From Diospyros lotus (lineage: Eukaryota; Streptophyta; Magnoliopsida; Ericales; Ebenaceae): a stretch of DNA of 64,000 bases. This document shows, piece by piece, positions 10,708 through 21,770 of this stretch. The notes under the pieces were generated by a model. The model was not told the origin of the DNA. It saw nothing but the letters and a program-made list of their open reading frames with translations, and did no database searches. Location of the stretch: NCBI RefSeq assembly GCF_014633365.1, contig NC_068341.1:496001-560000 (forward strand). The letters are read 5' to 3'. Both the position numbers and the translations under genes were made by a program. How positions within the stretch are numbered: the stretch's first letter is position 1; each line of letters starts with the position of its first letter.

Positions 10708-13179
10708 ATGCAGCTGAACCGCCTCTGCTTCATTTTGCCGGCGGAGGAGCATCATCATGATCGTCAAGACCACGCGCCCAAGAAGAAACACCCATATCGG
10801 AACTGTGGGATCCAAATCACTCCCATCCTCCGGAGATCACTTCACCGGTTCTTGGGCTTCAAATGGGTCAGCTCTTGCTTCCCCAATGCGCCCAAGAAGC
10901 AACAGTCCGGCCCCTTCTACGACACTGCCGGCGCCGAGCTATCAGACAAGGTTGGCGGCGACAACCCCAGGATTTTCAGCTATGCCGAGCTCTATATAGG
11001 ATCCAGGGGATTTAGCGAAAATGAAATTCTTGGGAGCGGAGGGTTTGGCAAGGTTTACAGAGCGGTTTTGCCCAGCGACCGCACCGTGGTGGCCGTGAAA
11101 TGCCTGGCGGAGAGGGGCGAGCGGTTCGAGAAGACTTTTGCGGCCGAGCTCGTGGCGGTGGCGCATCTCCGCCACCGGAACCTTGTCCGGCTCCGGGGGT
11201 GGTGTGTTCACGAAGACCAGTTGCTTCTTGTTTACGACTACATGCCTAACCGCAGCCTTGACCGGATACTTTTCAGGAGGCTGGAGAATACGGGGCCGGT
11301 GCCAGTTCTAAGTTGGGATCACCGGCGAAGGATAATTCGTGGCCTTGCGGCTGCGCTGTTCTATCTCCATGAACAGTTGGAGACTCAGATCATACACCGA
11401 GATGTGAAAACGAGCAACGTAATGCTCGACTCCCACTATAACGCTAGGCTGGGAGACTTTGGCCTGGCGAGATGGCTTGAACATGAGCTTGAGTATCAGG
11501 CCAGCACGCCTTCTTCAACGAAAAACCACCAGTTCCGGTTGGCGGAAACAACCAGAATTGGAGGCACAATTGGATACTTGCCGCCCGAAAGCTTCCAGAA
11601 AAGAGTGGTCGCCACTGCAAAGTCCGATGTTTTCAGCTTCGGGGTCGTGGTGTTGGAGGTTGCTTCGGGAAGAAGGGCGGTGGATCTGACTTACCCCGAT
11701 GATCTGATCATCTTGCTTGATTGGATTCGGAGGCTCTCTGACGAGGGAAAGCTTTTACAGGCAGGGGATTCTCGGCTTCCAGACGGGTCTTTCGCGCTCT
11801 CCGACATGGAAAGTCTGATTCATGTCGGCCTCCTATGCACTCTCCATGATCCACAGTTGAGGCCAAACATGAAATGGGTCGTGGATGCAATTTCTTGCAA
11901 CATCTGGGGCAAATTGCCGGATCTTCCATCGTTTAAAGCCCATCCTCTGTACATCACACTGTCCTCTCCATCTAATACTAGCAGCTCTAGCATGACAACC
12001 ACCTCTAAGTCCAGTACCAGCACCAGCACAACACCAGCGGCATCCAATTCATCAAACTTTGTCACCGCCACGGGAGAGACCATATATGCAACGGCTGAAA
12101 ACGGGAAGAGTGACGCCAGTTCAACCGAAGGCGGAATCCAAAGACACAGTCTTTTCCCCATGGTTGAAACTCCAAGAGAAATATCCTACAAGGAAATCAT
12201 TTCAGCCACAAACAATTTCTCTGATTCTCAAAGGGTGGCAGAATTGGATTTCGGAACTGCTTACCATGGCTTTCTTGAGAACCAGCAACATGTCCTGGTG
12301 AAGAGGCTCGGGATGAAGACATGCCCTGCACTGCGGGCACGCTTCTCCAATGAGCTCCGGAACTTGGGGAGGCTCCGCCATCGGAACCTGGTACAGCTTC
12401 GCGGATGGTGCACTGAGCAAGGCGAGATGCTTGTTGTCTACGACTACTCAGCAAATCGTCTTCTTAGTCACCTTCTTTTCCACTATGAACATAAGAATGT
12501 ACATACAGTCCTATCATGGCGTCACCGATACAACATAATCAAATCGCTTGCTTCTGCAATTCGGTATCTCCACGAAGAATGGGAAGAACAAGTCATTCAC
12601 AGAAGTATCACCTCTTCCGCTGTTATTCTTGATCCAGATATGAATCCAAGGATCAGTTCATTTGCCCTCGCTGAATTTTTGACTCGTAATGAGCATGGGC
12701 ATCACGTAGTTGTTGACAAGAACAAATCTGTTCGTGGAATTTTTGGGTACATGTCACCGGAGTATATGGAATCTGGTGAAGCAACGCCAATGGCTGATAT
12801 CTATAGCTTTGGAGTGGTGGTGCTAGAGGTGGTTACTGGGCAGATGGCAGTTGACTTCCGGCGGCCAGAGGTGCTATTAGTAAAAAGAGTCCGCAAATTT
12901 GAGGCACGAAGTAGGCCACATGAGGAGTTGGCAGATCCAAGGTTGAATGGTGAGTGTGACCCTAAGGAACTGATGAGACTGATAAAACTAGGCATGGCAT
13001 GCACACACTCTAACCCAGAATCAAGACCAAGCATGAGACAGATTGTGCACATACTTGATGGTCATGACAAATGCTTCTTGGGAGGAGGGAAAAAGGAGGA
13101 AAGAAGGGAAGAATGGAGGCATAGGAATATGTCATCTTTGTCATTGATTAGGAGAATTCAAGCTCTAGGAATACACTGA
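10708..13179 (+). CDS. Double-kinase protein, RLK S.2 (At2g32800) type
   Basis: One uninterrupted frame of 823 codons. I chose ATG 10708 (ACCATGCAG; protein MQLNRLCFILPAE) because this N terminus is typical of the family; the frame extends upstream only through a TTG. There are two protein-kinase domains and no obvious signal peptide, lectin domain or membrane segment. Kinase 1 (about 100-390) looks active: glycine loop GSGGFG at 109-114, VAVK lysine K131, HRD at 230-232, DFG at 250-252, then GTIGYLPPE. A Ser/Thr-rich linker (about 415-475) follows. Kinase 2 (about 490-785) keeps a lysine (K532) and GYMSPEY. Its glycine loop is degenerate, HRD is replaced by HRS (631-633) and DFG by SFA (651-653), so it is predicted to be a pseudokinase. 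The biological role is not known to me. It faces away from the DUF593 gene and converges with the CML22-like gene. Confidence 0.9.
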   Translation: MQLNRLCFILPAEEHHHDRQDHAPKKKHPYRNCGIQITPILRRSLHRFLGFKWVSSCFPNAPKKQQSGPFYDTAGAELSDKVGGDNPRIFSYAELYIGSRGFSENEILGSGGFGKVYRAVLPSDRTVVAVKCLAERGERFEKTFAAELVAVAHLRHRNLVRLRGWCVHEDQLLLVYDYMPNRSLDRILFRRLENTGPVPVLSWDHRRRIIRGLAAALFYLHEQLETQIIHRDVKTSNVMLDSHYNARLGDFGLARWLEHELEYQASTPSSTKNHQFRLAETTRIGGTIGYLPPESFQKRVVATAKSDVFSFGVVVLEVASGRRAVDLTYPDDLIILLDWIRRLSDEGKLLQAGDSRLPDGSFALSDMESLIHVGLLCTLHDPQLRPNMKWVVDAISCNIWGKLPDLPSFKAHPLYITLSSPSNTSSSSMTTTSKSSTSTSTTPAASNSSNFVTATGETIYATAENGKSDASSTEGGIQRHSLFPMVETPREISYKEIISATNNFSDSQRVAELDFGTAYHGFLENQQHVLVKRLGMKTCPALRARFSNELRNLGRLRHRNLVQLRGWCTEQGEMLVVYDYSANRLLSHLLFHYEHKNVHTVLSWRHRYNIIKSLASAIRYLHEEWEEQVIHRSITSSAVILDPDMNPRISSFALAEFLTRNEHGHHVVVDKNKSVRGIFGYMSPEYMESGEATPMADIYSFGVVVLEVVTGQMAVDFRRPEVLLVKRVRKFEARSRPHEELADPRLNGECDPKELMRLIKLGMACTHSNPESRPSMRQIVHILDGHDKCFLGGGKKEERREEWRHRNMSSLSLIRRIQALGIH

Positions 13180-13638
13180 AACTCACTAGAACATAACAGT
13201 GGCCGTTGAGAGCATGTTGTTTGCTTTCTGTTTCCTTCTGTTAGTTTTTTCCCTTCTTTCTGGGAATCCAGTAGTGTAATTTATGGGTGTTTATAGCAAG
13301 AGAGAAACATGTCTGTAGATGTATCCTTTTGAGTACATAGTGAATCTTCGATTATATTCAAGTTTTCCAAAGTATACCACAACAGAATACTCCATACAGA
13401 GGTCAATTGATTTTGATCAAATATTAACAAATAACAACAAATAAAAGAAAATAGAATTTGTAAATTCAGATTTTGATTGATAAAAGTTGATCTGTTTTTA
13501 ACAGTAATCTAGAAGAGTCACGTTCAGAATTTTACAGAAAAGCAACAGCTAATAGTAATTGACGTAGACAGACAAATACGTGTATAAATCTGACCTCAAC
13601 TAAATTCTTTCTTGCCCTTTCTTAGTACAGCTCTGCTT
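13180..13638. other. Convergent 3' intergenic region
   Basis: Only 459 bp separate the stop codons of the plus-strand kinase gene and the minus-strand CML22-like gene. The stretch should hold both 3' UTRs. I see no further gene. Confidence 0.6.
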
Positions 13639-16600
13639 TCAAGCCAAACATGCTGTCACAGGATTCTCATCATCGGTATCGATCCCTACCCAATCTATCA
13701 AAGAAAAAAGGAACTCCCTGAAGCTTACCTTCCCATTCCTGTCCCAGTCCATTTCTTCTGCATTCACGCAAAGCGATCACTGGGATCAGTTAAGAGAACT
13801 CAAGGAAAATGCAGCTGCAAGTCCACTAGTAACAGTATGGCAAAAGAAGTAGGACATACTAAATCGGTTCCTTGTGATGTGTGTAGGTGATTTCTCCCAA
13901 GGAGTACCATCATTTAGTGCTTCGATCATGTCTTTCTTATTCAGCTTCCCATCACCATTTTTATCAAGGAACAAAAAAGCTTCAATGATCGTATCAAAGG
14001 TGGCTTCCACCTGTGGAGATCCTAGTCTTGATGTCTGCAAGAAATCCAGGGATAATGAGATCATTTATAAAATGGATGATTTCATATTAAAAGAAATATA
14101 TAGCTTGGTTGTCCATACAGTGTGAGGAGAGTGCAAATGATCCATTAGGAGATATATCAGACACAAAAGAACAATAAACTCCTTAAATTGTATCCCTGCA
14201 CTGCCATCTACGTCACAGTAATAAAATAGATCATCAATCTCCTTCTCTGTAAGATGAAGTTGCAATTTCTTTAAGCATTTCTTGAGTTCCTCATGGTCAA
14301 TTGTTCCATTTGAATCTTCATCTATGTAGAGGAGGTAGGGAGGATGAGAGTGAGAGAGAGGACAAATCAATTTGCAGTACAGCTCCATAAAGCAACAGAG
14401 CAGTTCTGTTGAAACTCACCATACTGTTGAAATACACCTCTGATGTCTTTCAATCCCTCTTTGATCTGGGGGAACCTCAAGATTATGCCATTGATTGACT
14501 TGAAACTGTTAGTTCCTGATGTACTTTTCTTGACTTCCATCATTTTCCTTTCCAGTTTTGCGTCTAACCTCTTATAATTGTTTGGCAGATTATGACAGCC
14601 AAGCATGCCTCCTACTTTGTTGGACAGTGACTTCAGAGAGAGGCATGACTCAAATGGACCTAAAGAATACAAAGCCACAAATAATTGAATGTATATTAGC
14701 AGAAAAGATCAAACTTATGAATGACTAGAATAACTCACTTTCAAGTTGTCAGCCACTGCATGAAACAATTCTCCAGAATCTGAATTGAGGTTAGCAGGCA
14801 TAATGCAGTCAATTTTTTCTCTACTTACAATGTCAGTAACCAAAAGTCCCAATACATTATTTGAAAAGGTCATGGGTCACACTCAGCAACACAATCTAGA
14901 GATACTAAGAAGAATCTTCAGAAGTGTCATTCCATTATACAAAACACAAAGGATTTAGGGATGCATTGCGAGTGTGGTTGTGAAACTGCAACTGCATGGG
15001 CTGGAAGAGTACAGACAGTTATAGTGGTACATTAAGGAGAAAGGTTAGATGCCTGCTAGTTTGTATGTTGCAGTGAACCATGGCAGCAAAGAAGACAATA
15101 GTGGTTCAGCAGCCAAATAAAGCCAAATACATGAAGCTAGAGGTAGAAGTGACTAGTGATTACACCAGAACACCTAAGAGTACTAGACAACCATCATAGG
15201 ACTAGATCCTATAGTTTTCTGATTAGCTGTAACAACTCAGCCTTCTACATGAACCATTTTGAGCCAAAAAGGCCACTTAGTCGCACCAAAATCATTGTTG
15301 GAAGAAGCAGAGTGCACGTTTTGGGTAAACAGAAGCAGAATATTCAACTTGTGCAATCACGGGTACCATCTTAATCTTGTCAACCAAGTGTAGGTGCATT
15401 GGAACTCCAGAAAAAAACAAAGACAAAAAGGAAATTGAGAAGATCCCAGAGCACAGTATGCCGTCTAAGTTGTTATATAGATTTGTACTTAATACCTGTA
15501 CTTTGAGTCTTCAAGACCTTGTTTTCCAATACAGACATATAGTCGACTAGGTACATAGGCTTGTATACCCATTAAGCTTCTATCTTTTGCACTTATTGCA
15601 TATCTATAAGCAAAACTTTTCTTTCTTTTTTGGATATATTTTCTGAAAATGCTATGGAATTAGTGTGGAACCTTTACATATGCTGACATTTAACAAGATA
15701 CTGATTTTATACTTCCCACATGTGTGAGTTGTCTATGGATTTGCCCTCTATATAGTAGTGAGCATGTGTTTGATAATCCTGGGAGTGAGAGGTATAGACA
15801 TCACAAGCGATGATGTGTCAATTGTAACACGAACCAGGTAGCCCATTCAAGCATTAGACTTGGGAGTAAGGCAAGATTATTTGTAACAGCTATATCGACA
15901 GACTCAAGCATTAGACTCTGAAGAAGAACATCAGGGAAGTCCCTGGCAAGTGCATCCATACAAAATGGATTAAAAATCCAATATTAGAATGGCTGTCATC
16001 TATATCCACAGGTATATCTTAATTGTCACATCCAAGTATGAACATAACATATCCAAACAATCTACCTGCACCATAAATAGAAGATAAAAACCTGCTGGCA
16101 CATGACCTAGTACAAAGTAAAGCACCAGTCACCAACAAGCAAATACTCTATAAGCAATGGTTAAGAAATAATTATGGGATCTAAAAAGGGTACCCCTAGT
16201 GCATGAAACTTTCTACTTTGTGAGGGTCATATTTGCAAGCAGGCTTCCCCTTGCATTTTTTTTGCAAAGAGGTTGCTTCCTCAACTCCTAATCAGTGACC
16301 TTCCAGTCACAAAGGGCCAGCTGCTCCATTGATCCAAATTATATAATTCTTGAAAAAGCCAAGTTTTCAGGAAACAGGAATAGCAACACCATACACAGGC
16401 CTCATTCAATAATTGGCAATACAAATGTATCAGTTGAATCAAGTAACCCAAAATAACTAGCTAGTACAAAGCACATAGAGAGAAAACCCTAGCTTATTTA
16501 CTAGAATAATCAAGAAGGTAAAATTCACAACGAGAACCTAGCAGCAAGAAGGCACGGTATGCTGCAATTACACATCAAGATTAACAGTTTAAGATACTAG

Positions 16601-16924
16601 CAAGTCGTATTAAACTGGTATAATTAAACAGGCGTAATCTCATGACTCTTAGAAGTGAGTGTCGCTCGCAAGGCGGTAGACCAAAGATTTCAGCAGAAGT
16701 TCTTTCTTCTTCCTAATCTTTTGGGAAAACTTTGAACATCAACCCTCCGGCTCTGACCAATGTCCCACTAGCTGAATAGGAGTAAGACAAGTTGCTTATG
16801 TATGTATGTTTCCATGGCAATTTCGAGAAGCCAGCCGAGATTCAGAAATTGAAGAAACAGAGACAGACTTGAAGAAGAGAAGAGAGGAGCAGAGAAACAA
16901 GGACGTACCCAGTGAATCTTTCAT
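13639..16924 (-). CDS. CML22: Calmodulin-like EF-hand protein (CML22-like)
   Basis: Five exons join in frame to 250 residues: 16924-16909, 14659-14420, 14321-14119, 14034-13860 and 13757-13639. All introns are GT-AG, and intron 1 is 2.2 kb. The first exon encodes only MKDSLG; it was chosen because it splices in phase to GPFESCLSLKS and ends in a GTACGT donor. Four EF-hand loops follow: 86-97 (DEDSNGTIDHEE, canonical), 122-133 (DVDGSAGIQFKE, Ala where Gly is usual), 177-188 (DKNGDGKLNKKD, Asp at position 12) and 215-226 (DWDRNGKVSFRE, canonical). The protein likely binds calcium as a sensor; targets are unknown. The fourth exon's open frame runs past its splice site, so a naive ORF call misses exon 5. 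The Arabidopsis locus, from memory, is At3g24110. Confidence 0.88.
16183..16340 (-). mobile_element. Au SINE copy in CML22-like intron 1
   Basis: Read on the minus strand, the segment has a tRNA-like head (GATCAATGGAGCAGCTGG, then GTGACTGGAAGGTCACTG), the body GCAACCTCTTTGCAAA, GGGGAAGCCTGCTTGC, and a tail near GCACTAGGGGTACCC. This order matches the plant Au SINE family as I remember it. It lies in the same orientation as the host gene. Confidence 0.7.
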
Positions 16925-16998
16925 GGCGGTGGGGAAGATGAGATGAGAGAATTCTTATTCCGCAGATGGGTTGTTGATGGGAACACAAGCTCAGCAGA

Positions 16999-17015
16999 TA
17001 TATATATATATATAT

Positions 17016-17062
<47 letters not shown>

Positions 17063-17063
17063 A
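16999..17063. repeat. Compound (TA)n(GAT)n microsatellite at the CML22 promoter
   Basis: A (TA)n run at 16999-17017 passes directly into about 15 GAT triplets at 17018-17063. It lies 75-140 bp upstream of the CML22-like start codon, so the TA run could double as the TATA region. The repeat also generates spurious Asp-rich and His-rich reading frames. Confidence 0.9.
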
Positions 17064-17915
17064 CGAACTGCAAACGAAGCGCAAACAAAAGTAAAGTGAA
17101 GGGGAATTGGGTTCGTTCGAGGAAAGTAAAGTGGAAATACCACTACTATAGCTTTGAATTGAAATCTGCTTTTCTTCTCTCTCTCGAGTGGATATTCCAT
17201 GATTTCCTTCGACAACATTCTCATTCTCTCCCTCCCTCTCTCCTCCCCCTGCGTTCTCATGAAGCCACTTAACCGCACACACACCCACTGACACTGTTCG
17301 GATTATTTTACCACAAAACTGTCACTATAGTTCACCTTTAATTTAATAAAAATATAAAAATTATGCTGGTTTCTCAATTTTTTTTTTTTTTAATGAGTGA
17401 TAAGGAATCAATTCTTGATAAATACAAAAATATTTTATTTAATGAGGGTTGACTGCACGTTTGATTGAGTACATAGGTGAAGTCTGAGTACTTGAGACAT
17501 AAAAATATATATATATATAAAGATTATTTTTTTATATTTAAAAAATTAAACTGAGTATCATACCATTCAAAAACTGTATTTTTAACTTTTTTATATATTT
17601 ACATCAATTCTTTGACATCTGTTTATTGAGTGAAAATCATTAAACATTTTGTTTTGTTTCTGATTTTTTTAAACTATTTGTTGTGTTTCCTAAGGTTCAC
17701 GTTGCTATGGACAAAGGCTTCTTGTTATCAAACCCATTAGTTGTTGCCACCAAGTGTTCTCTAAAATGATGAATACCCAGAATAGTGATTTTATTGTTTC
17801 AAAAATTCACCTTTTTTTAGGCCCACGTAATAATAACACATTTTCAGGAAGCAAGAGGCTATTTTGGGTATACACCATTTTAGAGAAGACCCTTTGTACA
17901 TTTCGAGACCCACAT

Positions 17916-20900
17916 TGTAACGTCTCGTTTTTCCAGAACGTGCATTATTTCGAGATCTCGAGAATTTTTATTTTTTTTTTCAATATCATACACACAACAT
18001 AAACCTCTCGACATACATACCCTCATCATAGACATTTCCCGACAATCTTGATCGTACATTCTCAGCATATCAAAATTTAATAGACTAAGACAGATATTAT
18101 CAATCATATCAGCGGAAGCAAGATCGAAACCTCAATGATATATATAATTGATAATTCTTTTTACAATAACCAAATCGATATTTCACATGAAAATATCGGA
18201 ATATTACATCATCTCTGAACATCGTAATCATAGACAAAGACCTACGAAAACTGAACCTAGCAGCTACATCTCGACGACATCCTTTCCCTTGATGCCATTG
18301 CTTTCACCTGGAACATTTGAATATCCCAGAGACATAATCTAAATTAGATGCTGAATCATCTAAGTGAGAGTTCAAAAATATTTTCATGCAGAAATGCAAA
18401 ATCATATGCATAAAACCGATAAATTCTGACATGCACCAGCCTAAGAGAATCCCACACAGCATTTAACCCTAATCGAGGAAAATGCAATCTCTCTAAAGGC
18501 GACAAGACCACACCGACCCATTGGCAAACCAGTCCTGCTTAAGAGGGACAACCTCGACATATGAACCCGGGAATCACCCCATTGTCATTGTTAGGCTTTA
18601 CGTTCCTACTCAAAAGCATTCCAAAATCCAACGCAACCCTAGCCCCAAGAATGTCACATCAGCACTATCCTCTGAATCGACGTCACCTCGGTATTAATGC
18701 TATTACTCAAAGGAACCTGAGGTGGTATCCACTCGCAGCCTCGCCACTTGAGCCAACAATCGGGGTGGTGTCCACTCTCAGCCCCGCCACATGGGTCCCG
18801 TAGGGTGAAGTCCGTCTCAGCCCCGTCCCAAGTGGTCACCCAGCATTAATCCTAGGTACACATCCCGAGTGTTGTCACTCTGGGCTACGTCACAGTTTAC
18901 CAACTCACGTCTCACATGGACAACACAAAACAAGCCAATGTCGAAAATCATAACATGCATAGCTTAAAATCAACATTTCGATATATGCAATTTACTGTAC
19001 GAAATTTAATGCATGTGTAAATAACCGTTTGGACAATCCATCACAATAAACCAAGCCATAGGGATGAACACTCACAGTAAACTATTCACATGTCACTTAA
19101 AGTCTTTTCGAGTAGAACCACTCACCTTAGGCTAAATTCAAGATTACTCGAAAAACGAGCTCGATCGACCTCGATTATAGTGCCAGGCGCTCTCTAGTTC
19201 AACCTCGAGCTTTAATGATACCCTAGACATCGTATGCATTCAAAGGAAAATAAATATCTATTTTCTCAACTTTCTCATAATTTTATCTAATTTTCTCCTA
19301 TTTTTTTCTCTCGATAATTCCAAATAAATACCTATTCAAGCATTTTTTTCAAATTTTTCTCCATAAGAATTCATAAAACAATATTTATAAGCCACTGGAA
19401 GTTTTTGGAAATTTTCCAGATTTTCTCCTATTTTCTCAAATTTCCATAATTATTTTTTCTTGAGAAAATTTATTTCTTCTTGATTTACTTCGAATCTCTT
19501 CCAAGAAAAATCACCAAAACTCATAAAATAAATCCCTTATCCTTCTGGAATTTTCTCAGAATTTTATAAAAATCTCTCCTATTTATTTTCCATTTACATT
19601 TCCTTTAAAAAATCCAAAATAATTATCTACTCAAGAAATTTCCAAGATAAAAATTTATCAAAATAAACTATTCATCTTTCTTGAATTTCTGGATATTTTT
19701 CCATAATTTTAGTCCCTTTAATTTTATTTTTTCTTGAATTTTCTATATTTTCAGTAATTAAAAATTACAAAAAATACCTCTGGTCATCTTCTCCAACGAC
19801 GGCGACCGGCGACATGCTTCGATGGATGATCCAATGACACCACCTTGAAGCTCTCCTCAAGTCGATCACAATGGAACCATCACATGGCCAAAAAAGTCAC
19901 CGGAAATAGCCTAATTTGATGATTTACAGTCCGGCTTCGGCGAAGCTTTGCGTTTTCTGGCGAGCCAAATTGACCTTCAATTTGAACTCTGATTGACACG
20001 AAACTTTCCAGATCAGTTACCCATAACCTTGCGACCAAAAGCCCCTTATTAGCTCCCTCGATCGATCACTCTACAACCCGATTTCACCTTCACTCGTTAT
20101 ATATATATATATATATATACATACGGCCAAATACAAAAACACATCTATACCGCCCCAAAAATTCCCAAAATCTCTAGAAATGATCCTCTTCCCTCAAGGA
20201 TCAAAAGCCCCTTATTGGTTTCCCTCGATTCGCTCTCAAACTTGAGCGGTTTGATGATTCAAATTCGGCCGAAACCCTTGGATATTTATAGCCAAAATCC
20301 GACCCCCATGTGGCCAATTTTCGGTCAAAGCTTTATCCCCACACCTCCTAGACTACCCTAGGCCATGCCCTGACGAACCTAGTCTGCCAAATCACCGGAT
20401 TTTTCGGCCAAATCTGTGGCCAAATCGGCCATGCATGTACAACTTTCTGAAAATTGCAGTTTAGCCCATTGGAATTTCTCTTTTGCATTTTGGCCCTTAT
20501 TCTCAAGTCTCTGATCTTTCTAGAACCATCACTAAGACCCTCAAGATTAGAACTTCTCATTTCTGCCTTGAAATTTCTAAAAATTTACCGTTTTGACCTC
20601 CCTCGGGCATTTTTAGAAAATTATACTTAGACCCGATTGATCGATTTGACCTTAAATCCATTCGATTCAAGCCGAAACCACTTAAGGGTTGTTCTATACA
20701 TCAAATATTAGTCCTAGATACACTCTGTTGATTTTTTGAATATTGTTTATAACAATTCGGTAATACGACCTAACTGTCAGCTGTATTTTTGCTATATCAA
20801 AAACTGTTCCCGATCTCATTTCTTTTATCACTAAAAATCATAATTTAAATTACTTGTCATTACTATACCATTTTCCTTGACTATCTAGGGTCCGAGGTAC

Positions 20901-21027
20901 TCCCTCTGACTAATTCGGTCGTCCAAAGCTATACTAGTGTACCTTATAGTCTTATTTTTTCTCAAAATTTCATTTATGCCCTTTATCAAATATTATTTTT
21001 GTCTTTAAATTAATCTCGGGTATTACA
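17916..21027 (-). mobile_element. Large (3.1 kb) solo LTR, Ty3-gypsy-like
   Basis: The segment is bounded by TGTAACGTCTCG at the left and CGGGTATTACA at the right, giving TGTAA/TTACA inverted ends. It is flanked by CACAT (17911-17915) and CACGT (21028-21032), a 5-bp target duplication with one difference. A TATA box (GGCTATAAATATCC, near 20280-20293) reads on the minus strand, about 740 bp from the right-hand TGTAATACCCGAG end, so the LTR is probably oriented minus. There is no internal domain, hence solo. Long LTRs with TGTAA..CCCG ends are typical of Tekay/Del-like chromoviruses; that lineage call is inference. Confidence 0.65.
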
Positions 21028-21032
21028 CACGT

Positions 21033-21770
21033 AATGTATGTACATTTTGAGATGATTCGAAAATTGAGGAACTTTTTGGTTTCCAAGGTCAAAGTAGTAC
21101 TCTCTGGTTCCTAAATCTCTCGAAACACGGATCACCCATCTGAGACTGAGCCAAAAGAATGATCTTTTCTAGACGTGAGAAAGTTTCTATTGGAAGAATC
21201 CATTGTCCATGTCGAGATGACATAATCCCCCCTTAAACCACAACGGATAAATGGTTTCTCACCAGAATCATAGTAAACAATCAAAAACCACCAACCCACA
21301 TGCTACAACAGTCAATGCACATGATGACCCTTCCATCCAACAATAGGGGACTTTCACACTCGGACCACAAGCCATATTCTACTAATAATAGTATTTTTCT
21401 CTCATCTCAAGGTTTAACCCATCTGACCCACAAATACACTACTAGCTAGCTACGTAGCTTCTGCTGGCAAAAACAAAGGTGAAAAATGCATCATAATTGC
21501 CTCCATCATTAATCTGAACCCGAGCCCAAACGAAACAACTTTCACACGTCCAGACAATAAAGGGCAATTTGAAATTGACCAAGGCATTCCAAGCTCAAGT
21601 TATCAGCTTCAGAGTATATACAGACCACTGATGCCGTAGCTGGCAATGCAGCATGCTAGTCACTGAGATCGATTAGAGGCAAAAGGTAAAAATAATGAAT
21701 TAAGGTAAAAAAAAAAAAAACAGAAGATTTGTTTCTGAAGATTTGCTTCTTGGGCAGAAATGTTTCCAGC
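21033..21770. other. Intergenic, 3' flank of the MYB-CC gene
   Basis: The 738 bp between the solo LTR and the MYB-CC stop codon probably contain that gene's 3' UTR at the right-hand end. I see no gene. Confidence 0.5.

Noticed and set aside
10603..10815. Minus-strand ORFs rich in Gly or Glu near the kinase start
   Set aside because: They are read from the CTC repeat and the antisense of the real kinase gene.
16842..17294. ORF with a run of His and plus-strand ORF with a run of Asp
   Set aside because: Both are translations of the (GAT)n microsatellite at 17018-17063 and show no other protein-like sequence.
17894..21050. Similar 14-base words TGTACATTT(C/T)GAGA on both outer sides of the 3.1-kb LTR
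   Set aside because: They lie outside the 5-bp target duplication at unequal distances, with mismatches, so chance similarity is the simpler reading.
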